NCBI GenBank assembly: GCA_903870545.1
Contig: CAIQDI010000003.1
Location: 1-59,838, forward strand
Direction of reading: 5' to 3'
DNA length: 59,838 nt
Source of the DNA: an uncultured Pseudomonadota bacterium
GTDB lineage: Bacteria; Pseudomonadota; Gammaproteobacteria; Methylococcales; Methylomonadaceae
The position numbers were made by a program, and so were the translations under genes. Position 1 is the first letter of the stretch. Every line of letters starts with the position of its first letter. Below the pieces are notes generated by a model. It was not told the DNA's origin and made no database searches. It saw nothing but the letters and a program-made list of their open reading frames with translations. This document shows, in pieces, positions 1 through 7,985 of the stretch.

Positions 1-69
1 GAGCCATGATCAAACTCTTCAGTTTAGATCAGTTTTGCAACTCTAAAATGAGTTGCCAATTTTTGGCTC
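1..69. repeat. Three-way-junction inverted-repeat structure at window edge
   Basis: Three nested inverted repeats fold together. GAGCCA (1-6) pairs with TGGCTC (64-69). Inside, TGATCAAACT pairs with AGTTTAGATCA around a CTTC loop with one bulged A, and GCAACTC pairs perfectly with GAGTTGC around TAAAAT. Both inner hairpins are followed by short T runs. This could be a tandem terminator, a structured RNA or a repeat element; the window edge hides what lies upstream. Confidence 0.45.
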
Positions 70-294
70 GACTAGAATTCACTAACATAATTTAAAATTG
101 CTTTTGAATTACTGTGTTTCGTTCTTGTGTCGATTATTTATGTAATCATATCTAGCAACACAAGCACCCACACAAATTATTTTGATTTAGTTTTTAAAGA
201 GCTTCTCAAGCTGCTTGTCTGGAGCTGAGTTTTATAATTATAGAGATTTTTCAGGATTTGTCAAAAACTTTTTACAATTATTTTTAAAAATTAC

Positions 295-696
295 TTACTC
301 TGAAACTTTAATCAACCAGCCTTTTTGGTCATAACATCCCAAAATTGCTTTTGAAAACAAATTGATACGCACAAATTTCCCCGCATATTCAACGGGTATT
401 TTAGCTGTCACTTTATAAAAACTACTGTTACTTTCAATAACAACTGGCACTAATTGATCCTTCATTGTGACCTTAATTGTGCTTGGATCAGTCCATTCCG
501 ACAGTTTAAATGAGAATTCAGATTCTGCCGCTACTTCAATTTTTTCTGGCTCTTCGTACGTTGGTAGACTAAATTCACGAACCTGTGGTTTTTTACACGT
601 TTCTTCGACTTCACCAGCTGAATACGCATAACTGCTGGCACTCATACTTAATAACGCAACTGCTAAAGTCGCTTGAACAAAATGATTAACTCTCAT
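295..696 (-). CDS. Small secreted protein of unknown function
   Basis: This 133-residue protein starts with a clear Sec signal peptide: MRVNH, a hydrophobic stretch to about residue 20, then an Ala-Tyr-Ala type cleavage region. The mature part is about 110 residues. It holds two cysteines (near residue 34 and near the C-terminus, in the sequence GCYDQKG) that could form a periplasmic disulfide. The alternating hydrophobic pattern suggests a small beta-sandwich. It lies 27 bases downstream of a small membrane protein on the same strand and probably shares its transcript. I do not recognise the family; periplasmic location is inferred from the signal peptide only. Confidence 0.7.
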   Translation of the reverse strand: MRVNHFVQATLAVALLSMSASSYAYSAGEVEETCKKPQVREFSLPTYEEPEKIEVAAESEFSFKLSEWTDPSTIKVTMKDQLVPVVIESNSSFYKVTAKIPVEYAGKFVRINLFSKAILGCYDQKGWLIKVSE

Positions 697-723
697 CGCT
701 ATAATTCCAAAATTTGTTAAAAA

Positions 724-969
724 TTATTTCGCTTCAGGAATTTCTGAAACTAGAGCCGCCTTTTCAGCCGCTTTTTTTGCGAGTAACAATTCTTCTTTAT
801 GCCCCTCCCCATAAAGTGTCACGCCTCCCATAATCGCAACCAACGTAATCGACGACACCAGAAATCGCGTCGGCTGTTTCATAAAAAACAACGGCCAATG
901 CGGTTTATACATTCCAACAATAAAAAATAACGCAGTGTACACCAGTAAATGAATCGAAGTTAAAACCAT
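724..969 (-). CDS. Small two-helix inner-membrane protein, unknown function
   Basis: An 81-residue protein with two predicted membrane helices (about residues 5-20 and 35-53), joined by a short loop rich in Pro, Trp and Lys. It ends in a charged, Ala/Glu/Lys-rich tail. It is divergent from yajQ, so the 80-base gap between them should hold both promoters. It is followed on the same strand by the secreted protein at 295-696. I recognise no family. Its size and topology resemble small accessory subunits of membrane complexes, but nothing in the sequence proves this. Confidence 0.6.
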   Translation of the reverse strand: MVLTSIHLLVYTALFFIVGMYKPHWPLFFMKQPTRFLVSSITLVAIMGGVTLYGEGHKEELLLAKKAAEKAALVSEIPEAK

Positions 970-1049
970 AATAGAAATCTCAAATTTGTATGTTTAAATA
1001 ATTTTGTCATATTATAAGGCACGCCATTATTCACTAATCAACTATATTT

Positions 1050-1532
1050 ATGCCCTCATTTGATATTATTTCCGAATTTGATGTTCACGAAGCAAAAAAT
1101 GCCGTCGATCAAGCCAACAAAGAAGTGTCCACGCGCTTTGATTTTAAAGGTACAGATTCAAGTTTTGAACTCAACGAAACCACCATTGTGATGGTATCGG
1201 AATCGACCTTTCAATTACAACAAATGTTTAGCGTTCTCTGTTCCAAACTCACGAAACGCGGCATTGATATTGCCTGCATGGAAGTGAAAGACCCCAAAGG
1301 TAGCGGAAAACTCATGCGTCAAGAAGTCGAACTGAAACAAGGCATTGAATCCATATTAGCCAAAAAAATCGTCAAACTCATCAAAGACAATAAACTCAAA
1401 GTTCAAGCCGCTATTCAAGGTGAAAAGTTGCGTGTGAATGGGAAAAATCGCGACGATTTACAATCCACCATTCAATTTTTGCGAAGTTCTGATTTAGAAC
1501 AACCGTTACAGTTTGATAACTTTCGAGAATAA
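1050..1532 (+). CDS. yajQ: YajQ family cyclic-di-GMP/nucleotide-binding protein
   Basis: At 160 residues this matches the usual YajQ length (about 160-163). It begins with the family's characteristic MPSFDIISEFD start and continues with STRFDFKGTDSSFEL. YajQ proteins have two alpha/beta ferredoxin-like domains; members of the family bind nucleotides, and in some bacteria (Xanthomonas, Pseudomonas) bind cyclic di-GMP as effectors. The role in this organism is inferred. The gene is monocistronic and convergent with the CPBP protease, and the two 3' ends overlap by 27 bases, so no terminator separates them. Confidence 0.93.
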   Translation: MPSFDIISEFDVHEAKNAVDQANKEVSTRFDFKGTDSSFELNETTIVMVSESTFQLQQMFSVLCSKLTKRGIDIACMEVKDPKGSGKLMRQEVELKQGIESILAKKIVKLIKDNKLKVQAAIQGEKLRVNGKNRDDLQSTIQFLRSSDLEQPLQFDNFRE

Positions 1533-2402
1533 CCAATAACTCGCCAGCGCAAACAGCAACCAACCAGCCACGAATAAACCAATCACGCCGTCATAGTGAC
1601 TAACTAAAAATGAATACGGCGTGTTCAAATCCACACTCATAGTCGATTTATTCATACGAATCAGCGTCACCCAGCCCGTGTGGCAACCGATACACAACGC
1701 CAAATTTATGTCACCGCGTAATCGCAACACGCCCAGAAATAATCCTACCGCGCACAATGCCAGAAACGCGGTCGGTTCTTGCATCGCAAAAACGTTGTGA
1801 TACGCCTCGCCCAATAATTGAAAGCTGCCATTCCAACTCAACGTTTCTTCTGAAACAGGCGATTTACTGTCTAAAAAATGTAAGCCTGCGTAATAAATCG
1901 AACTGATTAAAACGGCTAAAAATGGCGACAAATACTTCCTTAAACTAGTCAGCAACAAACCCCGAAACACCGATTCTTCAACGATGCCAATCAATAACCC
2001 CAATCCAAATGCAATACCGAATTTTTTTGCCATCCAGCCAAACGTCCACGCTTTGGTCATGTCGATGCAATGCACGCCCAAAATGTTAAGTGTAAAAAAT
2101 ACCGGCAACAAAATGAGCAAACTCAAACCAAAACCACGCCAAAATTGTTTCAACATCGTTTTGAATGGCGCGTAACCGAGCATTTCTTTGTTCAAACCCA
2201 GCCATTTTGAAACGGGAAAAATACTCAACAACAACAAGATTTGCGACAACCGAATCATCAATTTTCGCAAAATGGTTGGGTCATTAAAACTCAACGCAAT
2301 CAAATAGCTGAACACACACGCGCTACTCGTTATTATGAACAACACCAACATCGGCACCAACGCATAAACAATCGCCCGACGCATTATTGAAAATCGCCCC
2401 AC
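1506..2402 (-). CDS. CPBP family intramembrane glutamic endopeptidase
   Basis: A 298-residue polytopic membrane protein with about eight hydrophobic helices. It carries the CPBP (Abi/CAAX) motif 1 EESVFRGLLL near residues 142-151, with the paired glutamates and an Arg, and downstream histidine motifs (AGLHF, and CIGCHTGW). Family members are intramembrane metal-independent proteases or act in protein-precursor processing and bacteriocin immunity. No substrate can be named. Its start overlaps the end of rsmE by 19 bases, so the two are probably cotranscribed and translationally coupled. Confidence 0.88.
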   Translation of the reverse strand: MGRFSIMRRAIVYALVPMLVLFIITSSACVFSYLIALSFNDPTILRKLMIRLSQILLLLSIFPVSKWLGLNKEMLGYAPFKTMLKQFWRGFGLSLLILLPVFFTLNILGVHCIDMTKAWTFGWMAKKFGIAFGLGLLIGIVEESVFRGLLLTSLRKYLSPFLAVLISSIYYAGLHFLDSKSPVSEETLSWNGSFQLLGEAYHNVFAMQEPTAFLALCAVGLFLGVLRLRGDINLALCIGCHTGWVTLIRMNKSTMSVDLNTPYSFLVSHYDGVIGLFVAGWLLFALASYWLFSKVIKL

Positions 2403-3112
2403 AACATCTGAACCGCTGATAATGCCGCGAGTGACGCGGTTTCAGTGCGTAAAATTCGTGCGCCTAATCGAACTGGAATAAATCCCGCCGCTTTCGCAAT
2501 ATCACGTTCTGCGCTGGAAAAACCACCTTCGGGGCCTGTTAATAATGTGACTGAATTATTTTCTGGCGAAAGTTGCGCTAAGTTTTTTTCAGCATACGGA
2601 TCTAAAAAAACTTTCAATCCATTCTGTTTTGTCACCCAAGAATTCAACACCGAAACGTCCGCAAAATCAGGTAAAACCGTGCGTCCACTTTGTTCGGCGG
2701 CGTGTTGAATAATTTTTTGCCAATGTTGCCAACGTTGTGATTTCTTTTCGTCTTTGAATTGCACCACGCAACGCTCGGTAATCAACGGCGTGATTGAGGT
2801 TACGCCTAATTCCACCGCTTTTTGTACTGAAAAATCCATTCTGTCGCCGCGCGAAATTCCTAAACCTAATTGAATTTTTAAGTTTGATTCGACCGAACGC
2901 TCAACGTGTTTTTCTAATTCAACCCGCACCGATTTACGGCTGACTTCGAGAATTTTACCGACGAATTCGCCGCTAGTTCCGTTGAATAAAATAATTGGCG
3001 CGTCGTTTTTCAAACGCAAAACGCTTCGGGCGTAATGCGCGTTGTCGTCGTCTAGTTCAATTGTGCTGCCGGTTTGTAACGCGGCGTTGGTGTAAAGTCT
3101 TGAAATTCGCAT
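2384..3112 (-). CDS. rsmE: 16S rRNA (uracil(1498)-N(3))-methyltransferase RsmE
   Basis: A 242-residue SPOUT-class methyltransferase. RsmE uses S-adenosylmethionine to methylate U1498 of 16S rRNA in the assembled 30S subunit. The N-terminal PUA-like domain begins MRISRLY, and the SPOUT domain includes LGISRGDRMDF, the glycine-rich LLTGPEGGFS and the C-terminal knot LGARILRTETA that binds the cofactor. The length is typical. It is tightly packed between the pentapeptide gene (two-base gap) and the CPBP protease (overlap), which suggests an operon running 3840 to 1506. Confidence 0.95.
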   Translation of the reverse strand: MRISRLYTNAALQTGSTIELDDDNAHYARSVLRLKNDAPIILFNGTSGEFVGKILEVSRKSVRVELEKHVERSVESNLKIQLGLGISRGDRMDFSVQKAVELGVTSITPLITERCVVQFKDEKKSQRWQHWQKIIQHAAEQSGRTVLPDFADVSVLNSWVTKQNGLKVFLDPYAEKNLAQLSPENNSVTLLTGPEGGFSSAERDIAKAAGFIPVRLGARILRTETASLAALSAVQMLWGDFQ

Positions 3113-3114
3113 TT

Positions 3115-3840
3115 TTACTCTTCAAAAATCGCCGCATTGACATTCAACGCGCCATTAAAAATAGTTTTGTCTTTAATAAACCCAAATTTTGTACCGCTCA
3201 AATTCGTCCCTTTGAAATTCACATTTTCTAAATGACTGCCACTCAAATCCGCCATTGTTAAATCGGCATTCGTCAAATTCGCGCCCGTTAAATCAACCCG
3301 TTTCATCAACGCCCGATTCAAATTCGCGCTCGTTAAATTCGCATTCGACAAATTTGCGCCGTTCAAACTCACGCGCATCAAACCCATGGGCTGATTTTTC
3401 ATGTCAACCCCCCAATTCGCGTTGGTCAAATTTGCGTCTTTTAAATTCGCGCGATCCAAATTCGCAATGAAACGCGAGCCGCTTAAATTCGCGCCACTCA
3501 AATCAGCATCCATCATGCTCACGCCAAAAATACTGGTGTTCGACAAATTCGCGTGGGCAAAATGAATCCGTGTCATCACCGTTAAATCTAAATTTAAATT
3601 CGACAAATCGCTGTCATTCAAATTCGCGTCACGCAAATCCGTTCCCCACAAATCCGCGTTGCGAAAATCGAGTTTCGACAAATCCAACGTGCGAAAATCT
3701 TTGCGGCGCAAATCGGCAACGTGCGTTTTGTCTGCACTTTTTAATTTTTGTTCGATTTCAACGCGCGTTAAATCTGCTGCGAAGCCGTTTAAACTCAATG
3801 CCAACGTCGCCAAACCTAAAACCATTTTTTGTAATTTCAT
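3115..3840 (-). CDS. Secreted pentapeptide-repeat protein
   Basis: A 241-residue protein with an N-terminal signal peptide (MKLQKMVLGLATLALSLNGFA) followed by about 25 tandem A(D/N)LXX pentapeptides, for example ANLSNAN, ADLSGAN, ANLTNAD. Such repeats fold into a right-handed quadrilateral beta-helix. The signal peptide implies a periplasmic or envelope location, unlike the cytosolic gyrase-protecting Qnr-type members. The function is unknown. The repetitive coding sequence produces long open frames on the opposite strand, which are not genes. It is the first gene of the run that continues into rsmE and the CPBP protease. Confidence 0.9.
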   Translation of the reverse strand: MKLQKMVLGLATLALSLNGFAADLTRVEIEQKLKSADKTHVADLRRKDFRTLDLSKLDFRNADLWGTDLRDANLNDSDLSNLNLDLTVMTRIHFAHANLSNTSIFGVSMMDADLSGANLSGSRFIANLDRANLKDANLTNANWGVDMKNQPMGLMRVSLNGANLSNANLTSANLNRALMKRVDLTGANLTNADLTMADLSGSHLENVNFKGTNLSGTKFGFIKDKTIFNGALNVNAAIFEE

Positions 3841-3870
3841 AAAATTCCGTACCTGTATAAATTTAGCTGC

Positions 3871-4152
3871 TCACAATTCTCGCTTCAAATTTCGATAAAA
3901 ATTTTCATGCGAACCAAGCAATAACAAAAAACGAGTTTTCGGGTCATATTTGTAGGCAAGCAACGTTAATTGTCCATTACATTTAAACTTGTGTATAAAA
4001 ATCCCTGCCAAATCACCAATTTTAGGTTCGCCGATAGTTGGATTTTCCACAATCTCCGCAACGGCATCATCGACATCGGCTTGTTGGTTTGAGTGCAACT
4101 TTTTATAAACCCGTCGAAACATTGCACTTTGCTCAACACAAATATCATCCAT
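3871..4152 (-). CDS. RelE/ParE-like type II toxin
   Basis: About 93 residues, taken from the ATG at 4152, which follows an AAGGA-type ribosome site and overlaps the antitoxin stop by eight bases (ATGGATGA). A longer frame starting at 4176 would add eight residues inside the antitoxin and is less likely. The protein has the RelE/ParE layout: an N-terminal helical segment (MFRRVYKKLHSNQQADVDDA), then beta strands ending LLLLGSHENFYRNLK. Typical targets of this superfamily are ribosome-bound mRNA or gyrase; which applies here cannot be told. It forms a two-gene module with the antitoxin at 4145-4378. Confidence 0.75.
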   Translation of the reverse strand: MDDICVEQSAMFRRVYKKLHSNQQADVDDAVAEIVENPTIGEPKIGDLAGIFIHKFKCNGQLTLLAYKYDPKTRFLLLLGSHENFYRNLKREL

Positions 4153-4378
4153 TTTCTCGTTTTCCTTGAGGCACAAATGGCGTTGCTAACGACCTATCCT
4201 CCGCGTTTGCAATCAATAAATCATGAATAAAATCAATCGGTAAATCGGGATTATCTAACGCCGCTTTGCCAATCGTTGCCCACCATTCTATCTGCTGCGT
4301 AATTGAACGCCGCTCCGCTTGCGCTTGCATTTTGGCTTGTTGATACAGTCCATCGTCAATACTTATGGTCATTGTCAT
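4145..4378 (-). CDS. ParD-like antitoxin
   Basis: A 77-residue protein beginning MTMTISIDDGLYQQAKMQA, a short beta strand followed by helices as in ribbon-helix-helix antitoxins. The motif AERRSITQQIEWWATIGKAAL closely resembles the ParD-like antitoxin family. The strand would contact operator DNA and the acidic C-terminal half would wrap the toxin. It precedes and overlaps the toxin gene by eight bases, the usual antitoxin-first order that keeps synthesis coupled. Autoregulation of the pair is expected from the family but no operator was identified. Confidence 0.75.
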   Translation of the reverse strand: MTMTISIDDGLYQQAKMQAQAERRSITQQIEWWATIGKAALDNPDLPIDFIHDLLIANAEDRSLATPFVPQGKRENG

Positions 4379-4464
4379 TTTTATTTTTCTCCCAAAAAAT
4401 CACCATTCAAAAATCCCACACGGGCAGATTTAGAACACACCCGCACAAAATCAAAAGACTATCG

Positions 4465-5409
4465 CTACCGCACCAACCTAACGCTATTGCTGCCAATCTT
4501 ATTGAGACCGTATGAATGACCGTCGATGAAGCTCACATACAAAGTGGTGACAAGACCACGATCAGCATAAGGCGAAGAAGACCAAAACCCATAATTGCTT
4601 TTTATGTCGGGAAAATAAAAGGTGTCGATTGGTGGCGCGGAGCCAGATTTTACAATGCCTAATAATTCATCTACGGTCGGTAACCGCCAATCATTTTTGC
4701 CACACAAATTGGTTGCATTCACAGCTTTCACAAAACCATCGGTGTTAGTGCTATCGCCGTATTTGCCAGTAAATAATGTACTACACCAACCGGCACCGCC
4801 GTCGTTACATTTTGGATAATCAGCGGTGTAGTTTGTGTACATCGAATCCTTGAAACGCAAAGGCGATTCGGGATTATCAGTTTTTATCTCCCAAATCAAA
4901 CCCGTTTTGTTGTCTTGAGTGCAAGCCCAATCAGTTGGCGCGGTGCCGAGTTGGGCATCATCAGGAAGTTCTGAACCATTGTTGGCAATTTTTGTGTAGC
5001 CCGTTGTTTTTACGCCAACACTAAACGCCCGAATTTCACCCGTTTTGCTGTTATCTGCGGTGGTTTTGCCAACGGATTGCGCTTGCCAGAAATAATTGCC
5101 ATCTGTTTTCAATAGCGCATGAGTTGCCGCGACGTTATAAGACGGCGATGCGACGGTGTACAAAAAACACGTTTTGGCATTTAAACATTTAAATTTGTTC
5201 GCATCGTAATTCGCAAAACTTTTATCGTTAGAAAAAATCAGCCGATATTTCGATGCGCCTGTCACTTTTTGCCAAGTAAATTTTGCGGATTTTTTGAGCG
5301 GTAAATTTACTGCATCTGTAGGCGTTAAAAGCGTTGGCGAAGCCAATTGCGCTTCAGCCAAACCGACCAAGGCAAACATCAACCCCGTGATTAAAAGTAG
5401 TTTTTTCAT
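4465..5409 (-). CDS. Secreted DUF1566 (Lcl C-terminal) domain protein
   Basis: A 314-residue exported protein. Residues 1-20 are a signal peptide (MKKLLLITGLMFALVGLAEA). Residues about 25-125 look like a fibronectin/Ig-type sandwich (SAKFTWQKVTGASKYRLIFS; GNYFWQAQSVG). The C-terminal half is a DUF1566 domain with the characteristic CGKNDWRLPTVDELLGIV and FWSSSPY motifs and four to six cysteines likely to be disulfide bonded. DUF1566 resembles a C-type-lectin-like fold found in surface and fimbrial proteins; the function is not established. It lies 17 bases downstream of copA on the same strand, but no copper ligand motif is apparent. Confidence 0.85.
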   Translation of the reverse strand: MKKLLLITGLMFALVGLAEAQLASPTLLTPTDAVNLPLKKSAKFTWQKVTGASKYRLIFSNDKSFANYDANKFKCLNAKTCFLYTVASPSYNVAATHALLKTDGNYFWQAQSVGKTTADNSKTGEIRAFSVGVKTTGYTKIANNGSELPDDAQLGTAPTDWACTQDNKTGLIWEIKTDNPESPLRFKDSMYTNYTADYPKCNDGGAGWCSTLFTGKYGDSTNTDGFVKAVNATNLCGKNDWRLPTVDELLGIVKSGSAPPIDTFYFPDIKSNYGFWSSSPYADRGLVTTLYVSFIDGHSYGLNKIGSNSVRLVR

Positions 5410-5426
5410 GAATTCTCTTTTGAGTT

Positions 5427-7661
5427 TTAAAACTTCATCCAGCGCAACCGATTGGCATTTGAAACCACCGTCACCGAGGACATTGCCATTGCCAAACCCG
5501 CAATCATGGGATTCAACAACACGCCAAAAACGGGATAAAACAAACCCGCCGCCAAGGGAATACTGATTGTGTTATAGAAAAACGCGCCCAACAAATTTTG
5601 TTTAATGTTCGCCAACGTCGCGGTCGATAATTTCATCGCTTCAGCCACTTTCAACAACGAACCTTGCAAAATCACAATGTCCGCGCTTTCAATCGCCACG
5701 TCGGTTCCGCCACCAATTGCCATACCGACATCGGCTTGCGCGAGAGCGGGCGCGTCGTTGATTCCGTCACCGACCATGCCCACGCAATAACCCGCTTGTT
5801 GTAATTCGCGCACGATTTCAGCTTTAAATTCGGGCAAAACTTGCGCTTTCACTTCGGAAATTCCCGCCTGTTTCGCAATTGCCTTCGCAGTAATTTCGTT
5901 ATCGCCCGTCACCATAATCAAACGCACGCCTAATGCTTTCAACGCTTTGACGGCTTCGGCAGAATCGGTTTTGATTGGGTCTGAAACCGAAACAATCCCA
6001 ATAATTCCACCATTCGCCGCCAACAACATTGGCGTTTGTCCCAATTCGGCAAGTTCGTCCAACGTCGCTAAATAATCCTCAACGGCAATTTCTTGTTCAA
6101 GCATCAAGGTTTTATTGCCAAACAAAACCGTTTGCTCTTTCCATTGCCCAATTACGCCGCGCCCTGCAATTGCTTTGAATTGTTTGATTCGATGCAATTT
6201 CAAATCCTGCGCTTTTGCCGCTGATAAAATACTGCTTGCGAGCGGATGTTCTGAACCCGATTCTAAACTCGCCGCAAGTTGTAAAACGGCTTTTTCGTCG
6301 AAATCACCAAACGCTAAAACCGTTGCAACGGTTGGCTTGCCTTGCGTAACGGTGCCTGTTTTATCCAAAATAATGCAATTCAATTTCCCCGCCGTTTGCA
6401 ACGCTTCGCCTTTGCGAATCAAAATTCCCGATTGCGCCGCACGTCCCACCGCAACCATGACCGAAATCGGTGTCGCCAGCCCCAATGCACACGGACACGC
6501 AATCACTAAAATGGTCATCGAGGTGACAAACGCATACGCTAACGCACCTTCACCACCAAAAATCAGCCACATTAAAAACGTCACCGCTGAAATTCCCACC
6601 ACCGTCGGCACAAAAATACTCGCAATTTGGTCGGCTAAACGCGCAATTTGCGGTTTGCTACTTTGCGCCTGCCGAACGCTTTTGATGATTTGCGCCAACG
6701 CGGTGTCACGTCCAATGCGTGTTGCGGTAAATAAAAAGCTCCCCGTTTGATTCATGGTGCCGCCCGCGACCGACGCGCCAATCGTTTTTTCGACGGGCAT
6801 TGATTCGCCCGTCAACATCGATTCATCGACGCTCGAATGTCCTTCGGTCAACACGCCATCGACGGGAATTTTTTCACCGGGTCGAACGCGCAACGTTTCG
6901 CCTAAACCGACTTCTTCAATCGGCACGTCGAGTTCTTCGCCATTTCTGACAACTCGCGCGGTTCGGGGTTGCAAGCCTAATAATTGCCGAATTGCGCCCG
7001 AGGTTTTGCCCCGCGCTTGCGTTTCGAGCGCGTTGCCTAAATTGATAAACGCTAAAATGACCACCGCTGCTTCAAAATAAGCGTGTTGCGACAACGCCGG
7101 AAACGCGGCGTAATAATCAATCATCACGCACGAATACAGCCACGCCGACCCCGTTCCGAGCGCAATTAACGTGTCCATATTATATTGTTTGAGTTTCAAC
7201 GATTGGTACGCGCCACTGTAAAAATGCCCGCCGCAAACCGCCATAATTCCGAGCGTCATCACCGCCACCAACGTCCAAAACCACTGACTATTTGGCATTC
7301 CCATCATCGGCATCCAACCGAATTGCTCTAAAATCATCAAAAACGCACCAAACGCGCCAGAGATTTTTGCTTTGTGCATTAACGACGCATAACGCGCCAA
7401 TTCTTGCGCTTCTTGTTCGGCGGGATCTTCAAAACCTTCCATAATTGCCGCATCGAAACCCGCCGCTTTCACCGATTTTTTCAAGGCATCTATATCGGGA
7501 TTACCTTTGACAATCGCAGAATGGTCGGCGAAATTGACACTGACCGATTCCACGCCCGAGACAGAAGTTAACGCGCCTTCAACCGAAGCAATACAGCCCG
7601 CGCAGCGCATGCCTAAAATAGATAAACGTAATTCTGGAGAAGAGTTGGAATCGGTCGTCAT
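5427..7661 (-). CDS. copA: Copper-exporting P1B-type ATPase
   Basis: A 744-residue heavy-metal P-type ATPase of the inner membrane, expected to pump Cu(I) out of the cytosol using ATP. In order it has one N-terminal metal-binding domain (GMRCAGC, Cys20 and Cys23), eight predicted membrane helices, the actuator motif TGES, the intramembrane CPC motif (ACPCALG), the phosphorylated aspartate in DKTGT, the SEHPLA signature of metal pumps and the hinge [13 protein letters not shown] plus the N-terminal CxxC points to Cu(I)/Ag(I). It sits five bases downstream of copZ, so chaperone and pump are one operon. I saw no obvious CueR-type operator upstream. Confidence 0.95.
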   Translation of the reverse strand: MTTDSNSSPELRLSILGMRCAGCIASVEGALTSVSGVESVSVNFADHSAIVKGNPDIDALKKSVKAAGFDAAIMEGFEDPAEQEAQELARYASLMHKAKISGAFGAFLMILEQFGWMPMMGMPNSQWFWTLVAVMTLGIMAVCGGHFYSGAYQSLKLKQYNMDTLIALGTGSAWLYSCVMIDYYAAFPALSQHAYFEAAVVILAFINLGNALETQARGKTSGAIRQLLGLQPRTARVVRNGEELDVPIEEVGLGETLRVRPGEKIPVDGVLTEGHSSVDESMLTGESMPVEKTIGASVAGGTMNQTGSFLFTATRIGRDTALAQIIKSVRQAQSSKPQIARLADQIASIFVPTVVGISAVTFLMWLIFGGEGALAYAFVTSMTILVIACPCALGLATPISVMVAVGRAAQSGILIRKGEALQTAGKLNCIILDKTGTVTQGKPTVATVLAFGDFDEKAVLQLAASLESGSEHPLASSILSAAKAQDLKLHRIKQFKAIAGRGVIGQWKEQTVLFGNKTLMLEQEIAVEDYLATLDELAELGQTPMLLAANGGIIGIVSVSDPIKTDSAEAVKALKALGVRLIMVTGDNEITAKAIAKQAGISEVKAQVLPEFKAEIVRELQQAGYCVGMVGDGINDAPALAQADVGMAIGGGTDVAIESADIVILQGSLLKVAEAMKLSTATLANIKQNLLGAFFYNTISIPLAAGLFYPVFGVLLNPMIAGLAMAMSSVTVVSNANRLRWMKF

Positions 7662-7666
7662 GATTT

Positions 7667-7876
7667 TTACTCCACACCAAAACCAGCAGCGATAATCACG
7701 TCTTCTAAATCTTCAATTTCGATTTTTTCTGCGTCGAATTCAACGCTGACGTGGTTTTCTTTGCAATTCGCAACGGCACTAATTACGCCATCTAATGCCG
7801 TTAATTTTTCGATTACGTTGTTTTCGCAGCCGCCACATTTCATGCCAGTAACGGTAAAAATAACAGATTCAGTCAT
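7667..7876 (-). CDS. copZ: CopZ-like copper chaperone (HMA domain)
   Basis: A 69-residue single heavy-metal-associated domain with the metal-binding loop GMKCGGC (Cys14 and Cys17) in the normal beta-alpha-beta-beta-alpha-beta layout. Such proteins carry Cu(I) in the cytosol and hand it to the N-terminal domain of a CopA pump. It precedes copA by five bases on the same strand, which supports that partnership. An SD-like AAGGA lies just upstream of its ATG. The 109-base gap before it contains an 11-base palindrome at 7928-7938 that could be an operator, although no regulator is assigned. Confidence 0.92.
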   Translation of the reverse strand: MTESVIFTVTGMKCGGCENNVIEKLTALDGVISAVANCKENHVSVEFDAEKIEIEDLEDVIIAAGFGVE

Positions 7877-7985
7877 GGGAATTTTCCTTATGGAAATTTA
7901 AAATTAGAAATACAGATAATGATCGCGTATCGACGATAAATGCCAATGCCGCGCTTGAATCGTAATCATAACAAGCAATCGAAAA

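Noticed and set aside
3255-3898. Long plus-strand frames over the pentapeptide gene
   Set aside because: They are shadows of the repetitive minus-strand codons, have no ribosome sites and have low-complexity products.
7877-7985. CueR-type operator before copZ
   Set aside because: The gap has an 11-base palindrome but no MerR-like 19-base-spaced promoter with the usual dyad, so I do not call a regulator site.
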